Positions 1 through 9,049 of a DNA stretch of 42,066 nt are shown here, in pieces (the stretch's first letter is position 1; every line of letters starts with the position of its first letter). The position numbers and the translations under genes are program-made. This DNA is from Alphaproteobacteria bacterium (GTDB taxonomy: Bacteria > Pseudomonadota > Alphaproteobacteria > UBA7985 > JAUIBT01), in NCBI GenBank assembly GCA_030428255.1, contig JAUIBT010000027.1, forward strand, positions 1 through 42,066, read 5' to 3'. The notes under the pieces were generated by a model, which had not been told where the DNA came from, did not search any database, and saw only the letters and a list, made by a program, of their open reading frames with translations.

Positions 1-111
1 AAGGCTAGAACATATGACGACCTTTGGAAGGCCGTCGGCCAGATCTGCGACCTGTTCACGCCCCAGGAGTGCTGGAACTTCTTCAAGGCCGCAGGATGCG
101 TTGCAGACTAA
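1..111 (+). pseudogene. IS630-family transposase, C-terminal end (truncated by window edge)
   Basis: The first 36 codons read in frame 1 to a TAA at 109-111. The peptide has the tail typical of IS630-family DDE transposases: an aromatic-Asp-Asp-Leu-Trp segment, then ICDLFTPQECWNF and a short Ala-Gly-Cys end. Only the C-terminus is visible because the gene begins before the window, so I cannot say whether the element is intact or a fragment; the 'pseudogene' label records partialness only. The right terminal inverted repeat should lie within the next ~100 bases but I could not define it. The assignment rests on recalled family similarity. Confidence 0.7.
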
Positions 112-201
112 TCGCCCGACGCTCTAGTACGTGCGAATCTTCAGATTTGGGTGCAAAATCCGTCCCGCAGTTGTCGCCAATTGCGACGGGTGCGCGCCAA
201 T

Positions 202-242
202 AAAAAAACCGCGACCCTGCTTTGCAAGGCCGCGGTTTTTTT
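202..242. terminator. Bidirectional rho-independent terminator
   Basis: A run of seven A and CCGCG (202-213) is complementary to CGCGG and a run of seven T (231-242). The inner loop around 215-229 forms a further imperfect stem. With A-tract and T-tract on the two flanks it can end transcription from both sides: the transposase fragment from the left and the DUF1127 gene (minus strand) from the right. Confidence 0.85.
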
Positions 243-293
243 GTCCAAGATTTAGCGCGGGAGGAGGAACGCTAAGCCTTTGGATTGCTTAAC

Positions 294-440
294 TTAGAAG
301 CTGTCTTTGATGATGCGCGCAAAGTCGCCGCGGCTGATACCCAGATCAGACAGTTGACGCTCGTCAAGCGCTTCCAGCTCTTCGCGCAGTACGCGGCGGC
401 GAGCAGTGTTTTCGAAGAAGCGAACGATAGGGTTGGTCAT
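294..440 (-). CDS. DUF1127 (YjiS-like) small protein
   Basis: A 48-residue protein starting MTNPIVRFFENTARRRV and ending in DLGISRGDFARIIKDSF. It is basic at the N-terminus and carries the L-x-x-L-x-x-R-Q-L-x-D-L-G-I-S-R pattern that defines DUF1127. Such proteins are common in Alphaproteobacteria; some have been linked to RNA turnover and to phosphate or carbon metabolism, but the role of this one is unknown. An AAGGA ribosome site lies about 8 bases upstream of the ATG at 440. It stands alone, followed by the bidirectional terminator at 202-242. Confidence 0.85.
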   Translation of the reverse strand: MTNPIVRFFENTARRRVLREELEALDERQLSDLGISRGDFARIIKDSF

Positions 441-852
441 ATTACAGGTCCTTCAAAGCAAGGAATTTGCAGAATTGTCTGTCCAAGACGGTTCGAGTCT
501 CAAACAAAAATCGATTTAGAAGCCGACTTGTACCAATGAACGCAAGTCCGTCTTGCGGTGCTTATTTGAGTCTGTGTCGTTGTCCAACAACAGTTGCAAG
601 TGTTGGATTGAGGGGCAACATGTTACGGTCATCATGCAATCAATCCTTTCATTGATGCGTCGCGGAGATTGTCTTCCAAATCTCGATTTCTGTTTGAGGC
701 CACCGCCTCGGTACAGCGCTAAGATGGACCTGCTGTCGGGCGATCTCAAGCGACGCATTTGCAGCGCTGACATGCAGTTTTTGCAGCCGTCGTTCAGCGG
801 CCGCATGCCTGCCGCGCAAGGCCTGATCATGAGAGTTTGCTGAGGCGTCGGC
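441..852. other. Gene-free interval between DUF1127 and thioesterase genes
   Basis: About 410 bases with no reading frame that looks like a real protein in either strand; the open frames present have no recognisable motifs, biased composition and no ribosome sites. It should contain the promoter of the DUF1127 gene, but I could not assign convincing -35/-10 elements. I see no RNA gene. Confidence 0.5.
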
Positions 853-1371
853 TCAGCGTTTCTTGAGCGCGATGGCCTGCCCGGATTGCTCGGGGCGGCC
901 AAGGTCCTGGTGCCGGCCAAGAATCAGTGACAAACGCTCTGCGACCAAGGGGCTCCAGGTTTCTGGCCTTCGGGATTCCAAATTGAAACCCAACAGTTTG
1001 ACCTCGTTGGTGGCCGACAGGCCGAAGTCTGAATCCAACACGCGATGGAAGATAATCATGCGCTTGTCATCAAAATCGGTAAGCTGGGTCTCGATCGCAA
1101 ATCGGTCGCCCTCTGCCAGCTCGCCGCTGTATGTAACGTGGTTTTCAACGATAACGTATTCGTGGCCCGCGCGCTGCGCGATGGTTTGCAGCGGCGCGTT
1201 GATCCAGTTCCAAAACGCCCAATTGGCCTGGTCGCAGATAGTCAGATAGTGCGCCATGTTGAGATGTTGGAATTCGTCCACCCATTCGGGCTTGACGATA
1301 TTCTCAACCAAGCGGCAAGGGGCAGCGATTTCGCCGGTCCAGTCGTGCAAGAAGGTCTCGGTCACCAACAT
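853..1371 (-). CDS. Hotdog-fold acyl-CoA thioesterase, betainyl-CoA thioesterase-like
   Basis: A 172-residue single hotdog-domain protein. The N-terminal half has the family pattern VKPEWVDEFQHLNMAHY followed by an Asp five residues on, and the centre has VENHVTYSGELAEGD and QLTDFDDKRMIIFHR, as in 4HBT_2-type thioesterases. The tail, RPEQSG then a short basic end, matches my memory of the thioesterases found beside carnitine dehydrogenase, which release glycine betaine from betainyl-CoA. The start is the ATG at 1371, one base after the stop of the preceding caiD, so the two are translationally coupled; upstream in-frame starts would lie inside caiD. Together with caiD this suggests carnitine or crotonobetaine metabolism. 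Family confidence is high; substrate is inference. Confidence 0.8.
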   Translation of the reverse strand: MLVTETFLHDWTGEIAAPCRLVENIVKPEWVDEFQHLNMAHYLTICDQANWAFWNWINAPLQTIAQRAGHEYVIVENHVTYSGELAEGDRFAIETQLTDFDDKRMIIFHRVLDSDFGLSATNEVKLLGFNLESRRPETWSPLVAERLSLILGRHQDLGRPEQSGQAIALKKR

Positions 1372-1372
1372 A

Positions 1373-2155
1373 TCAGCGGCCTTTCCAGTCCGGTGCCCGC
1401 TTTTCCGCCAGAGCGGCCATGCCCTCGGCCGCGTCCTGGCTGGCATAGACGCTTTGATAGATCGGCAGAGCCTCCTCGCGCATGCGCCGGAAGGCTTCGC
1501 GTTCACTGGCGTCTTCGCAAGCACGGTCCACCTCTTTGATGGCTTGCAGCGACAGGGGCGCACAGGCGGCGACCCGCTGTGCCAAAGCGCGCGCGGCTTC
1601 CATCAGCTCTGCACCTGGCACGACTTGGTTGACCAGCCCCCAGCGGGCCAGTTCCTGGGCAGAGGCGCGGCGGGCAGTCATCATCATTTCCATGGCAATG
1701 GCGCGGGGCAAGCGGCGCGGCAGGCGAATGACACCGCCAGAATCGGCTATAATCCCCAGCGAAGCCTCGGTCAAAGCGAACTCGGCGTGATCGGCGGCGA
1801 CGATCATGTCGGCTGCAAGGGCCAACTCAAACCCGCCGCCTAGGGCCAGGCCGTTGACCGCCGCGATGACCGGCTTCGTGAGGTCCCAGTATTCGGTGAG
1901 GCCCGCAAACCCGCCGACGCCCTGATCTGCGTCGGGCGCTTCACCTTCGGCGGCAGCCTTCAGATCCCAGCCTGCCGAGAAAAAGCGTGGCCCGCCACCG
2001 GTAATGATGCCCACGCTGAGGTGGGCGTCGTCTTGCAGGCTTTGGAAGGCTGCGCCCAAAGCCTTGCTGGTCGCAGCGTCTATGGCGTTGGCCTTGGGGC
2101 GGTCGAGAGTTATCTCGAGGACGCGCCCGTGGCGCTCGATCTTTACGTCGGTCAT
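1373..2155 (-). CDS. caiD: Carnitinyl-CoA dehydratase / crotonobetainyl-CoA hydratase
   Basis: A 260-residue crotonase-family enzyme, the same length as E. coli CaiD. Long segments agree with CaiD as I remember it: [15 protein letters not shown] near residue 13, [20 protein letters not shown] near 58-77, then [17 protein letters not shown] and [11 protein letters not shown]. The two glutamates expected for hydration chemistry are at about residues 110 and 130. The last residues before the stop, W-K-G-R, also match. It interconverts L-carnitinyl-CoA and crotonobetainyl-CoA in the cytoplasm. It is the first gene of a two-gene minus-strand operon with the thioesterase; no CaiB CoA-transferase, CaiC ligase or CaiT transporter is visible here. 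No strong ribosome site precedes the ATG at 2155. Confidence 0.88.
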   Translation of the reverse strand: MTDVKIERHGRVLEITLDRPKANAIDAATSKALGAAFQSLQDDAHLSVGIITGGGPRFFSAGWDLKAAAEGEAPDADQGVGGFAGLTEYWDLTKPVIAAVNGLALGGGFELALAADMIVAADHAEFALTEASLGIIADSGGVIRLPRRLPRAIAMEMMMTARRASAQELARWGLVNQVVPGAELMEAARALAQRVAACAPLSLQAIKEVDRACEDASEREAFRRMREEALPIYQSVYASQDAAEGMAALAEKRAPDWKGR

Positions 2156-2362
2156 AGCTGTGTGGCTCGCAAGGGTTAAAGCGGTGAGGGTAGAGTGGCG
2201 CGCCCCTTGCCCAGAGGCAAAGAGTTTTTCATCCGCTTGTGACACCTGCAAGCACTGATCGGGCCTGCGCCCTGGTGGGGAAGCGATTAGGGCTTGCGAG
2301 GCTCGAAAAGTCGGGCTGTTATTCCTGGGCCAAAGATTCTGCCTGCTTCAGAAAGTGCCGCT

Positions 2363-3061
2363 ATGACCGATTATGTATTTGCCCCGCGACCTGCTGCAAG
2401 TTTGCCGTTGGCTGGCCTGGAGGCACGCTTTCCGGTTCACCGCGTCTTTTGCGTGGGCCGCAACTACGAGGCGCACGCCAAGGAGATGGGCAACGAGGTC
2501 GATCGCTCCGCGCCCTTCTACTTCATGAAATCAGCGCACCATATCGCCTTGGCTGCGGGCGATCAGCCAATCGCGGCCAACACCAGCTCTTACCACTATG
2601 AGATCGAGCTGGTGATGGCGCTTGGCCAAGGAGGGCGGAACATCGCTGAGGCAGAGGCCTTGGAGGCAGTCTATGCCTATGGCGTGGGGCTGGATATGAC
2701 CCGGCGCGACCTGCAAGCTGCCGCCAAAGCCAAAGGGCGGCCCTGGGATATGGCCAAGAACGTGGAGTCGTCTGGTCTGGTTAGTGTCCTGCAACCCGCA
2801 GATGGCGGCTTTGATCCCAATGCCGGAGAAATCGGCCTCAAGCAGAATGACAAGCTGGTGCAATGCGCGGATCTGAGCGATCAGGTTTGGCGGCCCGCCG
2901 AGATCATCGCTGATCTGTCCCGCTACTATTGTCTGGAGCCGGGGGATTTGATCTTTACCGGCACCCCGGCGGGGGTCGGGGCGGTGGCCGCTGGCGATTG
3001 CCTGGAGGGATGGATTGATGGGCTCGCGCGATTTGAAATTCGCATGACCGAATCCTTGTAG
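2363..3061 (+). CDS. Fumarylacetoacetate hydrolase family protein, fumarylpyruvate hydrolase-like
   Basis: A 232-residue FAH-domain protein. It shows RVFCVGRNYEAHAKEMG near residue 30, an E-x-E metal-binding pair in HYEIELVMALG, TRRDLQAAAKAKGRPWDMAK in the middle and the terminal LEPGDLIFTGTPAGVGAV signature. This layout matches fumarylpyruvate hydrolases of the gentisate/salicylate route, which split fumarylpyruvate to fumarate and pyruvate, but FAH proteins act on many 2-oxo acids. The ATG at 2363 fits the family N-terminus; longer in-frame starts add non-conserved sequence. It is divergent from caiD across 2156-2362 and no gentisate genes are nearby, so the substrate is open. Confidence 0.8.
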   Translation: MTDYVFAPRPAASLPLAGLEARFPVHRVFCVGRNYEAHAKEMGNEVDRSAPFYFMKSAHHIALAAGDQPIAANTSSYHYEIELVMALGQGGRNIAEAEALEAVYAYGVGLDMTRRDLQAAAKAKGRPWDMAKNVESSGLVSVLQPADGGFDPNAGEIGLKQNDKLVQCADLSDQVWRPAEIIADLSRYYCLEPGDLIFTGTPAGVGAVAAGDCLEGWIDGLARFEIRMTESL

Positions 3062-3449
3062 GTAAAAATAGGGCTAGATCAATTTAGGTCTGTATTGCTG
3101 ACCTTTTTTCATTTTGGGCTCTAACTTTCCGTGGATGACGACTTTTTTTTCGCCCAACGCGGCCAGGACACGCACGGCGCCAGCGGATTGGCACACATAA
3201 GCGAAGTAATAAAATTACTTTTCTTAGCAATTTCATTAGCGCGAGGGCACTGGCTGGCAGGCCCGTTTAGCAAGGCTCTTGCTCAGGGTCTCGATCGGTT
3301 CAAGTGCGCGGATGGTCTTGCGCACCGAGTGCGGCTTGCCATAAGCGTCACGAGCGCGTTGGCCAGACTTGTCGCAGCCAAGCGCTCTGCTTACCCTAGA
3401 AGAAACAAGCAAATCAGGCGTCAAAAACACGTGCACAGGGAGTTGCAGC
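3062..3449. other. Gene-free leader of the indolepyruvate oxidoreductase gene
   Basis: About 390 bases without a convincing gene. The first ~180 bases are clearly more AT-rich than the surroundings (3061-3240), which would suit a promoter or an insertion scar. Short open frames in both directions have no family features. I could not assign promoter elements. Confidence 0.45.
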
Positions 3450-6400
3450 ATGTCTCCGTATGAAGGCCCGCTAGATCTCGAAGTCTCGCTATCGGACAAG
3501 TACAAGCTACAAAGCGGCAGCGTTATCCTCAACGGTATGCAGGCGCTGGTGCGGCTGATGCTGGAGCAAATGGCGCTGGACAAGCAAAACGGGCTCAAGA
3601 CCCGCGCGCTGGTGTCGGGCTATCGCGGCTCGCCCGTTGGTGGCGTGGATCAGGCCTTCTGGCAGGCCTCGGAGGACATTGAGGCCGCCGGAATCGTTTT
3701 TCAAGAGGGCCTGAACGAGGACCTGGCTATGACCGCTATGGGCGGCACCCAGCTTGTGCCACTGTTGGACGACAGCGGTTTGGATGGCGTGGTCGGCCTG
3801 TGGTACGGCAAGGGGCCGGGGGTTGACCGTTCGGTGGACGCCATCCGGCACGTCGCCCACCAAGGGACATCGCCCCACGGCGGCATCTTGATGATTGCGG
3901 GCGACGATGCAGGCGGCAAGTCTTCGACGCTGGCGCACCAAAGCGACCAAACCTTGATGGCAGCCATGGTGCCCGTGCTGTTCCCGGCCTCGATTCACGA
4001 GGTGGTGCCCTTGGGCCTGCATGGCATTGCTCTGTCGCGCTATGCGGGCACAGTTGCTGCACTAAAACTGGTCGCCGACGTGGCCGATTCCTCGGCGACG
4101 CTGGAGCTGGACAAGCTGAGGCCGGATTTTGCCGACCTGCCGACGCCGCAGTCCAAGTCCGGTCTGCACGCTAAGCCGGGCTTTGTGCCGCTGCTTGAGG
4201 CGGAGCACTGCCTCAATCACGAGCGCATCCCGGCGGTGCTGGCCTACGCCAAAGCCAATCGCCTCAACCGCCGGATTTGGTCTGGCGACGCTGCCAATGA
4301 AAAGCAGCGGCTGGGCATCGTTGTGGTGGGGCGTGCCTACCCTGATTTGATGGAAGCCATCGAGGAATTGGGCCTGGAGGATCGGCACAATGTTGGCATT
4401 TACAAGGTCGCGCTGGTCTGGCCGTTAGAGCCGAGCAGTTTGCTCGACTTTGCGCGCGGCTATGACGAGCTGCTGATTATTGAGGACAAGAAGGAGTTCG
4501 TCGAGACCCAAGCAGGCCGCTTGCTGCTTGAGCTGCCCGACGCCGAGCGCCCGCGACTGGTGGGAAAGTTCACCCCGGAAGGTACGCGCATTATGCCCTC
4601 GTTTGGTGAGCTGAGCCCGCACATCATCCTAGAAGCGCTGCATGGCCGCCTGGCCGCGCTCGACCTGCTGCCTAAAGGCCAAGAGAGCCTCCCCAGCCAC
4701 CCCGTTCAAAACTTCAATGCCCCGGCGCCTGCTCAGCGGATTCCTTGGTATTGCTCGGGCTGCCCGCATAACACTTCGACCAAGCTGCCCGATGGCTCCA
4801 TGGCGATTTCCGGGATCGGATGTCATACCATCTCGGCCATGATCAGTCCGCAGACGCACTACTGGTGCGCGCAGATGGGCGGCGAGGGCGGAACCTGGCT
4901 GGGGCGCGCGCCTTTCTCAAGCCACAAGCACATGTTCCAGAACATGGGCGACGGCACCTACCAGCACTCGGGCTTGCTGGCGATCCGCGCCTGTATCATG
5001 GCGCGCGTCAACATCACCTTTAAGATCCTCTACAACGACGCGGTGGCCATGACCGGCGGTCAACCGCTGGAGAGCCACAACAAGCCCTGGACCATGGCGA
5101 CCCAGATTTTGGCTGAAGGCGCGAAGCGAGTGGTTGTGGTGGCTGATCCGGCGGAAATGGCTGCCGTGGTTGGGCGTCTGCCTGCGGGCGTCGATCTGTT
5201 CGAGCGCAAGGACATGGACCGCGTCCAGCGCGAGCTGCGCGAGGTCGAGGGCACCACGGCGCTGATCTATGTGCAGACCTGCGCGGCTGAAAAGCGGCGG
5301 CGCCGCAAGCGCCAAACCTTCCCCAATCCTCACAAGCGGGTCATGATTGCTAGTCGTGTCTGCGAAGGCTGCGGCGACTGTGGCGTCAAGTCGAACTGCG
5401 TGGCCGTCAAGCCGGTCGACACCGTCTTTGGCACCAAGCGTGAGGTGGACCAAACCGCCTGTAACAAGGACTTCTCGTGCCTCAAGGGCTTTTGCCCCAG
5501 CTTCCTGACCATCGAACATGACCGCGAACCTTTGCTGGGCTCGCGTGGCAACCTGATTGCACCGCCCGACACGGCCTTGCTGCCCCAGCCCGAGCTAGCG
5601 GACAAGGCGCGGCTGTTGATCACCGGCATTGGCGGCACCGGTGTTGTCACTGTGGGCGCGGTGTTGGCGACGGCCGCACGCATCCAGGGCCAGCACGCCT
5701 TGACGCTGGACCAAGCGGGCCTGTCACAGAAGAACGGCGCGGTGGCCAGCCAGTTGCAGCTTGGGCGTAGCCCGATCACCACCCAGCCCGCACGCTTGCC
5801 CGACGGCAGTGCAACCGCGCTGGTTGCTTGTGACTTGGTGACAGCAGTCAGCGACGTCAGTTTGGCTAGCTTACGCCCAGATGCGCGCGTTTTCGCCAAC
5901 GCGCATGTTGAGCCGCTGGCCACATTTGCGGTGGATGCCAGCGCTCGTCCGCAAGCCGAGGTGCTGGTGCAGCGTTTGGCGCAAGTCGTGCCGGAAGACA
6001 ACATCCGCAGCGAAGATATCGTTAGCCTGGCGCACGAGCTGTTGGCCGACGGTATGGGCGTCAACTTCATGGTGGTCGGTATGGCCTACCAAGCCGGCAG
6101 CCTGACCATGAGTGCGGAGGCCATCGAGCGGGCTTTGGAGTTGAACGGCGTTGCGGTCGCCATGAACACGGCGGCATTCCGTTGGGGGCGTTGGCTCTAT
6201 GCTGACCGCGCCAAGGCTCTGGAGGCTGCGGGGCTTACCCAGCCGCGCCCCAGTCACGACGATTTGGACCTGGCCGCCCTCAAAGCGCGCCTGGCAGACG
6301 AGCTTGTTGCCTACCAGTCGCCTGCCTATGCCCAGCGCTTTATCGCTCAGATCGACCAGCTTGTGGCGAACCCCTTGGTGGGCGAGGGGCAGGCCAAGCA

Positions 6401-6875
6401 GGCCGCGCGCGCGCTCTATAAGGTCATGGCCTATAAGGATGAATACGAGGTTGCGCGGCTGTTGAGCTTGCCCGAGACGCAAGCCGAGATCCGCCACCAG
6501 TTCAAGCAAGGCGCCAAGGTGAGCTTCAACCTGGCACCGCCGCTGTTGGCGCAAACCGATCCTGCAACGGGCGAGCCGCGCAAGCAGCAGTTTGGCCCCT
6601 GGATGCTGCCGGTCTTGCGCGTCTTGCAGCACGGCAAGCGGCTGCGCGGAACCAGGCTGGACCCCTTCGGGCGCAGCGCAGAGCGACGCATGGAGCGTGA
6701 GCTGATCACCATCGCCGAGCGCCTGGTCGCCAAGGCCGTCGCCAGCCAAGACGCTGACAGCCTGCGAGAGGTCATGCTGGGATTCGGCCTGCTGCTGGAG
6801 GTCAGGGGCTTTGGCCCGATCAAACAGCGAGCCTTTGACAAGGTGGCTGAGCGTCTGCGGGCCTTGGCGGGCTAG
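3450..6875 (+). CDS. Indolepyruvate:ferredoxin oxidoreductase, fused subunits
   Basis: An 1141-residue fused 2-oxoacid:ferredoxin oxidoreductase that oxidatively decarboxylates arylpyruvates (indolepyruvate, phenylpyruvate) to acyl-CoA, reducing ferredoxin. Order: N-terminal pyrimidine-binding TPP domain with SGYRGSPVGGVDQ near residue 57; TPP diphosphate region with CSGCPHNTS near 436, MGGEGGTWLGRAPFS near 477 and LYNDAVAMTGGQ near 530; Fe-S region beginning at C638 (CEGCGDCGVKSNC) and continuing with CNKDFSCLKGFC; then the gamma-type domain with GIGGTGVVTVG near 726 and DQAGLSQKNGAVASQ. The start at 3450 has a GGGAG site 8-9 bases upstream and matches the family start. It is monocistronic and likely serves aromatic amino acid breakdown. 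Confidence 0.93.
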   Translation: MSPYEGPLDLEVSLSDKYKLQSGSVILNGMQALVRLMLEQMALDKQNGLKTRALVSGYRGSPVGGVDQAFWQASEDIEAAGIVFQEGLNEDLAMTAMGGTQLVPLLDDSGLDGVVGLWYGKGPGVDRSVDAIRHVAHQGTSPHGGILMIAGDDAGGKSSTLAHQSDQTLMAAMVPVLFPASIHEVVPLGLHGIALSRYAGTVAALKLVADVADSSATLELDKLRPDFADLPTPQSKSGLHAKPGFVPLLEAEHCLNHERIPAVLAYAKANRLNRRIWSGDAANEKQRLGIVVVGRAYPDLMEAIEELGLEDRHNVGIYKVALVWPLEPSSLLDFARGYDELLIIEDKKEFVETQAGRLLLELPDAERPRLVGKFTPEGTRIMPSFGELSPHIILEALHGRLAALDLLPKGQESLPSHPVQNFNAPAPAQRIPWYCSGCPHNTSTKLPDGSMAISGIGCHTISAMISPQTHYWCAQMGGEGGTWLGRAPFSSHKHMFQNMGDGTYQHSGLLAIRACIMARVNITFKILYNDAVAMTGGQPLESHNKPWTMATQILAEGAKRVVVVADPAEMAAVVGRLPAGVDLFERKDMDRVQRELREVEGTTALIYVQTCAAEKRRRRKRQTFPNPHKRVMIASRVCEGCGDCGVKSNCVAVKPVDTVFGTKREVDQTACNKDFSCLKGFCPSFLTIEHDREPLLGSRGNLIAPPDTALLPQPELADKARLLITGIGGTGVVTVGAVLATAARIQGQHALTLDQAGLSQKNGAVASQLQLGRSPITTQPARLPDGSATALVACDLVTAVSDVSLASLRPDARVFANAHVEPLATFAVDASARPQAEVLVQRLAQVVPEDNIRSEDIVSLAHELLADGMGVNFMVVGMAYQAGSLTMSAEAIERALELNGVAVAMNTAAFRWGRWLYADRAKALEAAGLTQPRPSHDDLDLAALKARLADELVAYQSPAYAQRFIAQIDQLVANPLVGEGQAKQAARALYKVMAYKDEYEVARLLSLPETQAEIRHQFKQGAKVSFNLAPPLLAQTDPATGEPRKQQFGPWMLPVLRVLQHGKRLRGTRLDPFGRSAERRMERELITIAERLVAKAVASQDADSLREVMLGFGLLLEVRGFGPIKQRAFDKVAERLRALAG

Positions 6876-6980
6876 CGTTTAGGCTCGCTGCACCGCGGTG
6901 GCCGCTTTCTGGTTCGCCTAGTCCTTGCAATACAGGTCGTCTCAATGCGTCGCCCGGCAGAGAGAAGCCCGGCTTTGGCA

Positions 6981-8450
6981 TTAGGCTGACTTTGCCAGCT
7001 TGGGCGGCGGCGAGGCACCGGGTGCTCCCAGTTTCAACGCAGCCTCGCGCCCGCCATACCGTGCCACCATGGCTGCCTGGTCACTGTGGGCCTGTGCGTC
7101 CGTGGCTTCGGGGTCTAGCATGGCCCTCAGCTCGGCAATCAGCGCCGCCAATTCCTGCTCATAGGCCGGATCGTTGGCAAGATTGCGCAGCTCCTCTGGG
7201 TCTTTATCCAGGTCAAACAGCTCGGGTTTGAATCCTACGTAGTAGATCAATTTCCATCGGCCCTTGCGCAGCATGAAAGCCCCCGAGACTGCGCCTGCAG
7301 CGTGGTATTGGCTTAAGACGATGCGCTCCGGCTCGGCGGGAGTTTGGGCCAGCCTAACCAAGTCTTGCCCGGGGCGGCCGTCGGCCAAGCGTGCACCAAA
7401 GTGCTGAGCGATGGTCGCGGAGACATCCAGCAGGCTCACCGGCGTCTCACACACGTCGCCCGGCGCGAAGCGGGGACCGCAGGCGATCAAGGGCACCGCG
7501 ACGCTTTCTTCGTAGAGGTTGGATTTGCCCCAAAGGCCGCGCGCGCCCAGGTTATCGCCGTGATCACTGGTGTAGATGACGCTGGTGGTCTCAGCCAAGC
7601 CGCAGCTCTCGAGCTGGCCCAAAATGCGCCCGACATTATGATCCAGCCAGGTGCAGAGACCATAATAGCTGGCCATGGCGCGCAGTCGTTCTTCGGCGTC
7701 TTGAAACCTGGCTTCGCTGTCCAAAAAGGCGTTTTGTTTTTCGACCCAGGGGTGGCGCTGATATCCGGTGGAAGGGTGCAGTTTTACGTCAGGCAGGCTC
7801 TCGAGCGGATAGAGATCATAATATTGCTGCGGCACCACCAGCGGAAAATGGGGCGCCACCAGTCCGACGTAGAGGCACCAGGGGCGTCTGTCATTGCCAG
7901 AGCCGCGCTCGTCCAGCCAAGCCAGGCAGCGTTCGACCACAGCCTGATCATAGTCCGTATAGGCCGAGGTCCCCGGCCCGATATGCTCTCCCAGCATGCG
8001 CGCGCCCGGGCTAATCCGCTCCTCCTCGTTGCGGATCGAGGCCCAGACCATACCAACCCCTTCATAGACCATCATCGGCAGGTGCTCGACATCGAAGCCG
8101 ACGGGGTCTTCTTGGTTGCGATAGTGGAGCTTGCCAATGGATTCGACCGGCACGCCTGCGTCCTGCAGAGCATGGCCCCAGCCCGGTTGCTCGCCAGTGT
8201 AGGGCATGGCGTTGTCCCAAAGCCGCGTTTGATGCACAGGCAGGCCAGAGGCAAAGGCTGCGCGCGCGGGCACACATATGGGCGAGGGTGTGTAGGCTTT
8301 GGTAAAGCGGGTGCCGCTGGCGGCCAAAGCGTCAAGGTTTGGGGTCTGAACAAAGGGATGGCCAGCGCAGCCCATGGCGCGGGCTTGATGTTCGTCGGAC
8401 ATGATGACAAGCAGGTTTTGCGGCCCGTCTTTGGGGCTGGGGGCGCTCAC
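6981..8450 (-). CDS. Sulfatase-family hydrolase, choline-sulfatase-like
   Basis: A 489-residue alkaline-phosphatase-superfamily sulfatase. The formylglycine site is the C-V-P-A-R core at residues 59-63 in the context SPICVPARAAF. Metal ligands are seen in IMSDEHQ (about 17-21) and YTSDHGDN in the second half; GKLHY and APHFPL are typical of the family. No signal peptide, so it is probably cytoplasmic, which fits choline-O-sulfatase-like enzymes better than secreted polysaccharide sulfatases. The start is GTG at 8450, overlapping the MarR stop as GTGA. A separate sulfatase-maturation enzyme is not seen, but may lie elsewhere. The substrate (choline-O-sulfate or another small sulfate ester) is inference. 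Confidence 0.85.
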   Translation of the reverse strand: MSAPSPKDGPQNLLVIMSDEHQARAMGCAGHPFVQTPNLDALAASGTRFTKAYTPSPICVPARAAFASGLPVHQTRLWDNAMPYTGEQPGWGHALQDAGVPVESIGKLHYRNQEDPVGFDVEHLPMMVYEGVGMVWASIRNEEERISPGARMLGEHIGPGTSAYTDYDQAVVERCLAWLDERGSGNDRRPWCLYVGLVAPHFPLVVPQQYYDLYPLESLPDVKLHPSTGYQRHPWVEKQNAFLDSEARFQDAEERLRAMASYYGLCTWLDHNVGRILGQLESCGLAETTSVIYTSDHGDNLGARGLWGKSNLYEESVAVPLIACGPRFAPGDVCETPVSLLDVSATIAQHFGARLADGRPGQDLVRLAQTPAEPERIVLSQYHAAGAVSGAFMLRKGRWKLIYYVGFKPELFDLDKDPEELRNLANDPAYEQELAALIAELRAMLDPEATDAQAHSDQAAMVARYGGREAALKLGAPGASPPPKLAKSA

Positions 8451-8971
8451 ATCTCTTCGCCTGCAAGGTCTTCCAGCACTGTCAGATAGTCATATAAGCG
8501 CTCCATATCCTCGGGCGGCAGAAAGCTGCGCATGCGCTGCTGACGTGTACGCATTGCGGGAAGGGCGCGATCGTACAGGGCTTGCCCGTGCGCTGTGATT
8601 GTCAGAATCTTGCGACGGTGATCGTGTGTGGAATCGTCCACGTTCAACAAGCTAGCGTTGTTCATTGAGCGAATCTTGCGGCTTAATAGGCCTGGGTCAA
8701 TCCCAGAGGCTTCGTGCAATTGCGTTGCTGTCGAGGGCCCTAAATGATGCAGCAGAAACAAGATCCGCCATTGAATGATGGTGAGCCCGGCCTCTCGTGC
8801 TAGAATGGCCGAGGCTTGGGCATTCAGTTTGGCTTGCAACCGCGGTAAGCGGACAGTGATAAAGTCCTTGAACGGCTGCCCGTCGCTCGATCTGGCAACC
8901 AAGGGCTGATCGGGGGCGGGCTGATCGGGGGCGGGCTGGTCGGGGATGGGCAGGTCGGTTTTGTGTGTCAT
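8447..8971 (-). CDS. MarR-family transcriptional regulator with N-terminal repeat
   Basis: A 174-residue protein. The MarR winged helix runs from about residue 60: AREAGLTIIQWRILFLLHHLG, STATQLHEASGIDPGLLSRKI, then the wing with DDSTHDHRRKILTITAHGQALYD. The first ~30 residues hold a Pro-Asp-Gln-Pro-Ala repeat made by 15-bp tandem units and are unlikely to be structured. The ATG at 8971 has AGGA about 9 bases upstream. It is the first gene of an operon with the sulfatase and divergent from the tctC gene, so it probably controls both; a perfect palindrome at 9050-9061 is a candidate operator. The ligand is unknown. Confidence 0.87.
   Translation of the reverse strand: MTHKTDLPIPDQPAPDQPAPDQPLVARSSDGQPFKDFITVRLPRLQAKLNAQASAILAREAGLTIIQWRILFLLHHLGPSTATQLHEASGIDPGLLSRKIRSMNNASLLNVDDSTHDHRRKILTITAHGQALYDRALPAMRTRQQRMRSFLPPEDMERLYDYLTVLEDLAGEEM
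8903..8962. repeat. 15-bp tandem repeat inside MarR gene N-terminus
   Basis: Two perfect units GGGCTGATCGGGGGC (8903-8917 and 8918-8932), then a third with two or three changes (8933-8947) and a degenerate fourth. Because the unit is a multiple of three it expands the protein in frame as P-D-Q-P-A units. Confidence 0.85.
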
Positions 8972-9049
8972 ATGCGTTGCGTATCCTGCAGCGTCAGGAG
9001 CTTGACTTTTGCAGATCGACGGCCTCGATACAAGGCGGCTGAGACACTT

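Noticed and set aside
553-843. Possible small gene in the interval before the thioesterase
   Set aside because: No ribosome site, no recognisable motif and composition unlike the real genes around it.
839-857. Hairpin GCTGAG/CTCAGC over the thioesterase stop codon as a terminator
   Set aside because: No T-run follows it on the minus strand, so it is not a convincing intrinsic terminator.
3131-3463. Possible small gene upstream of the indolepyruvate oxidoreductase
   Set aside because: The frame overlaps the true start of the oxidoreductase and has no family features; the AT-rich stretch fits a leader better.
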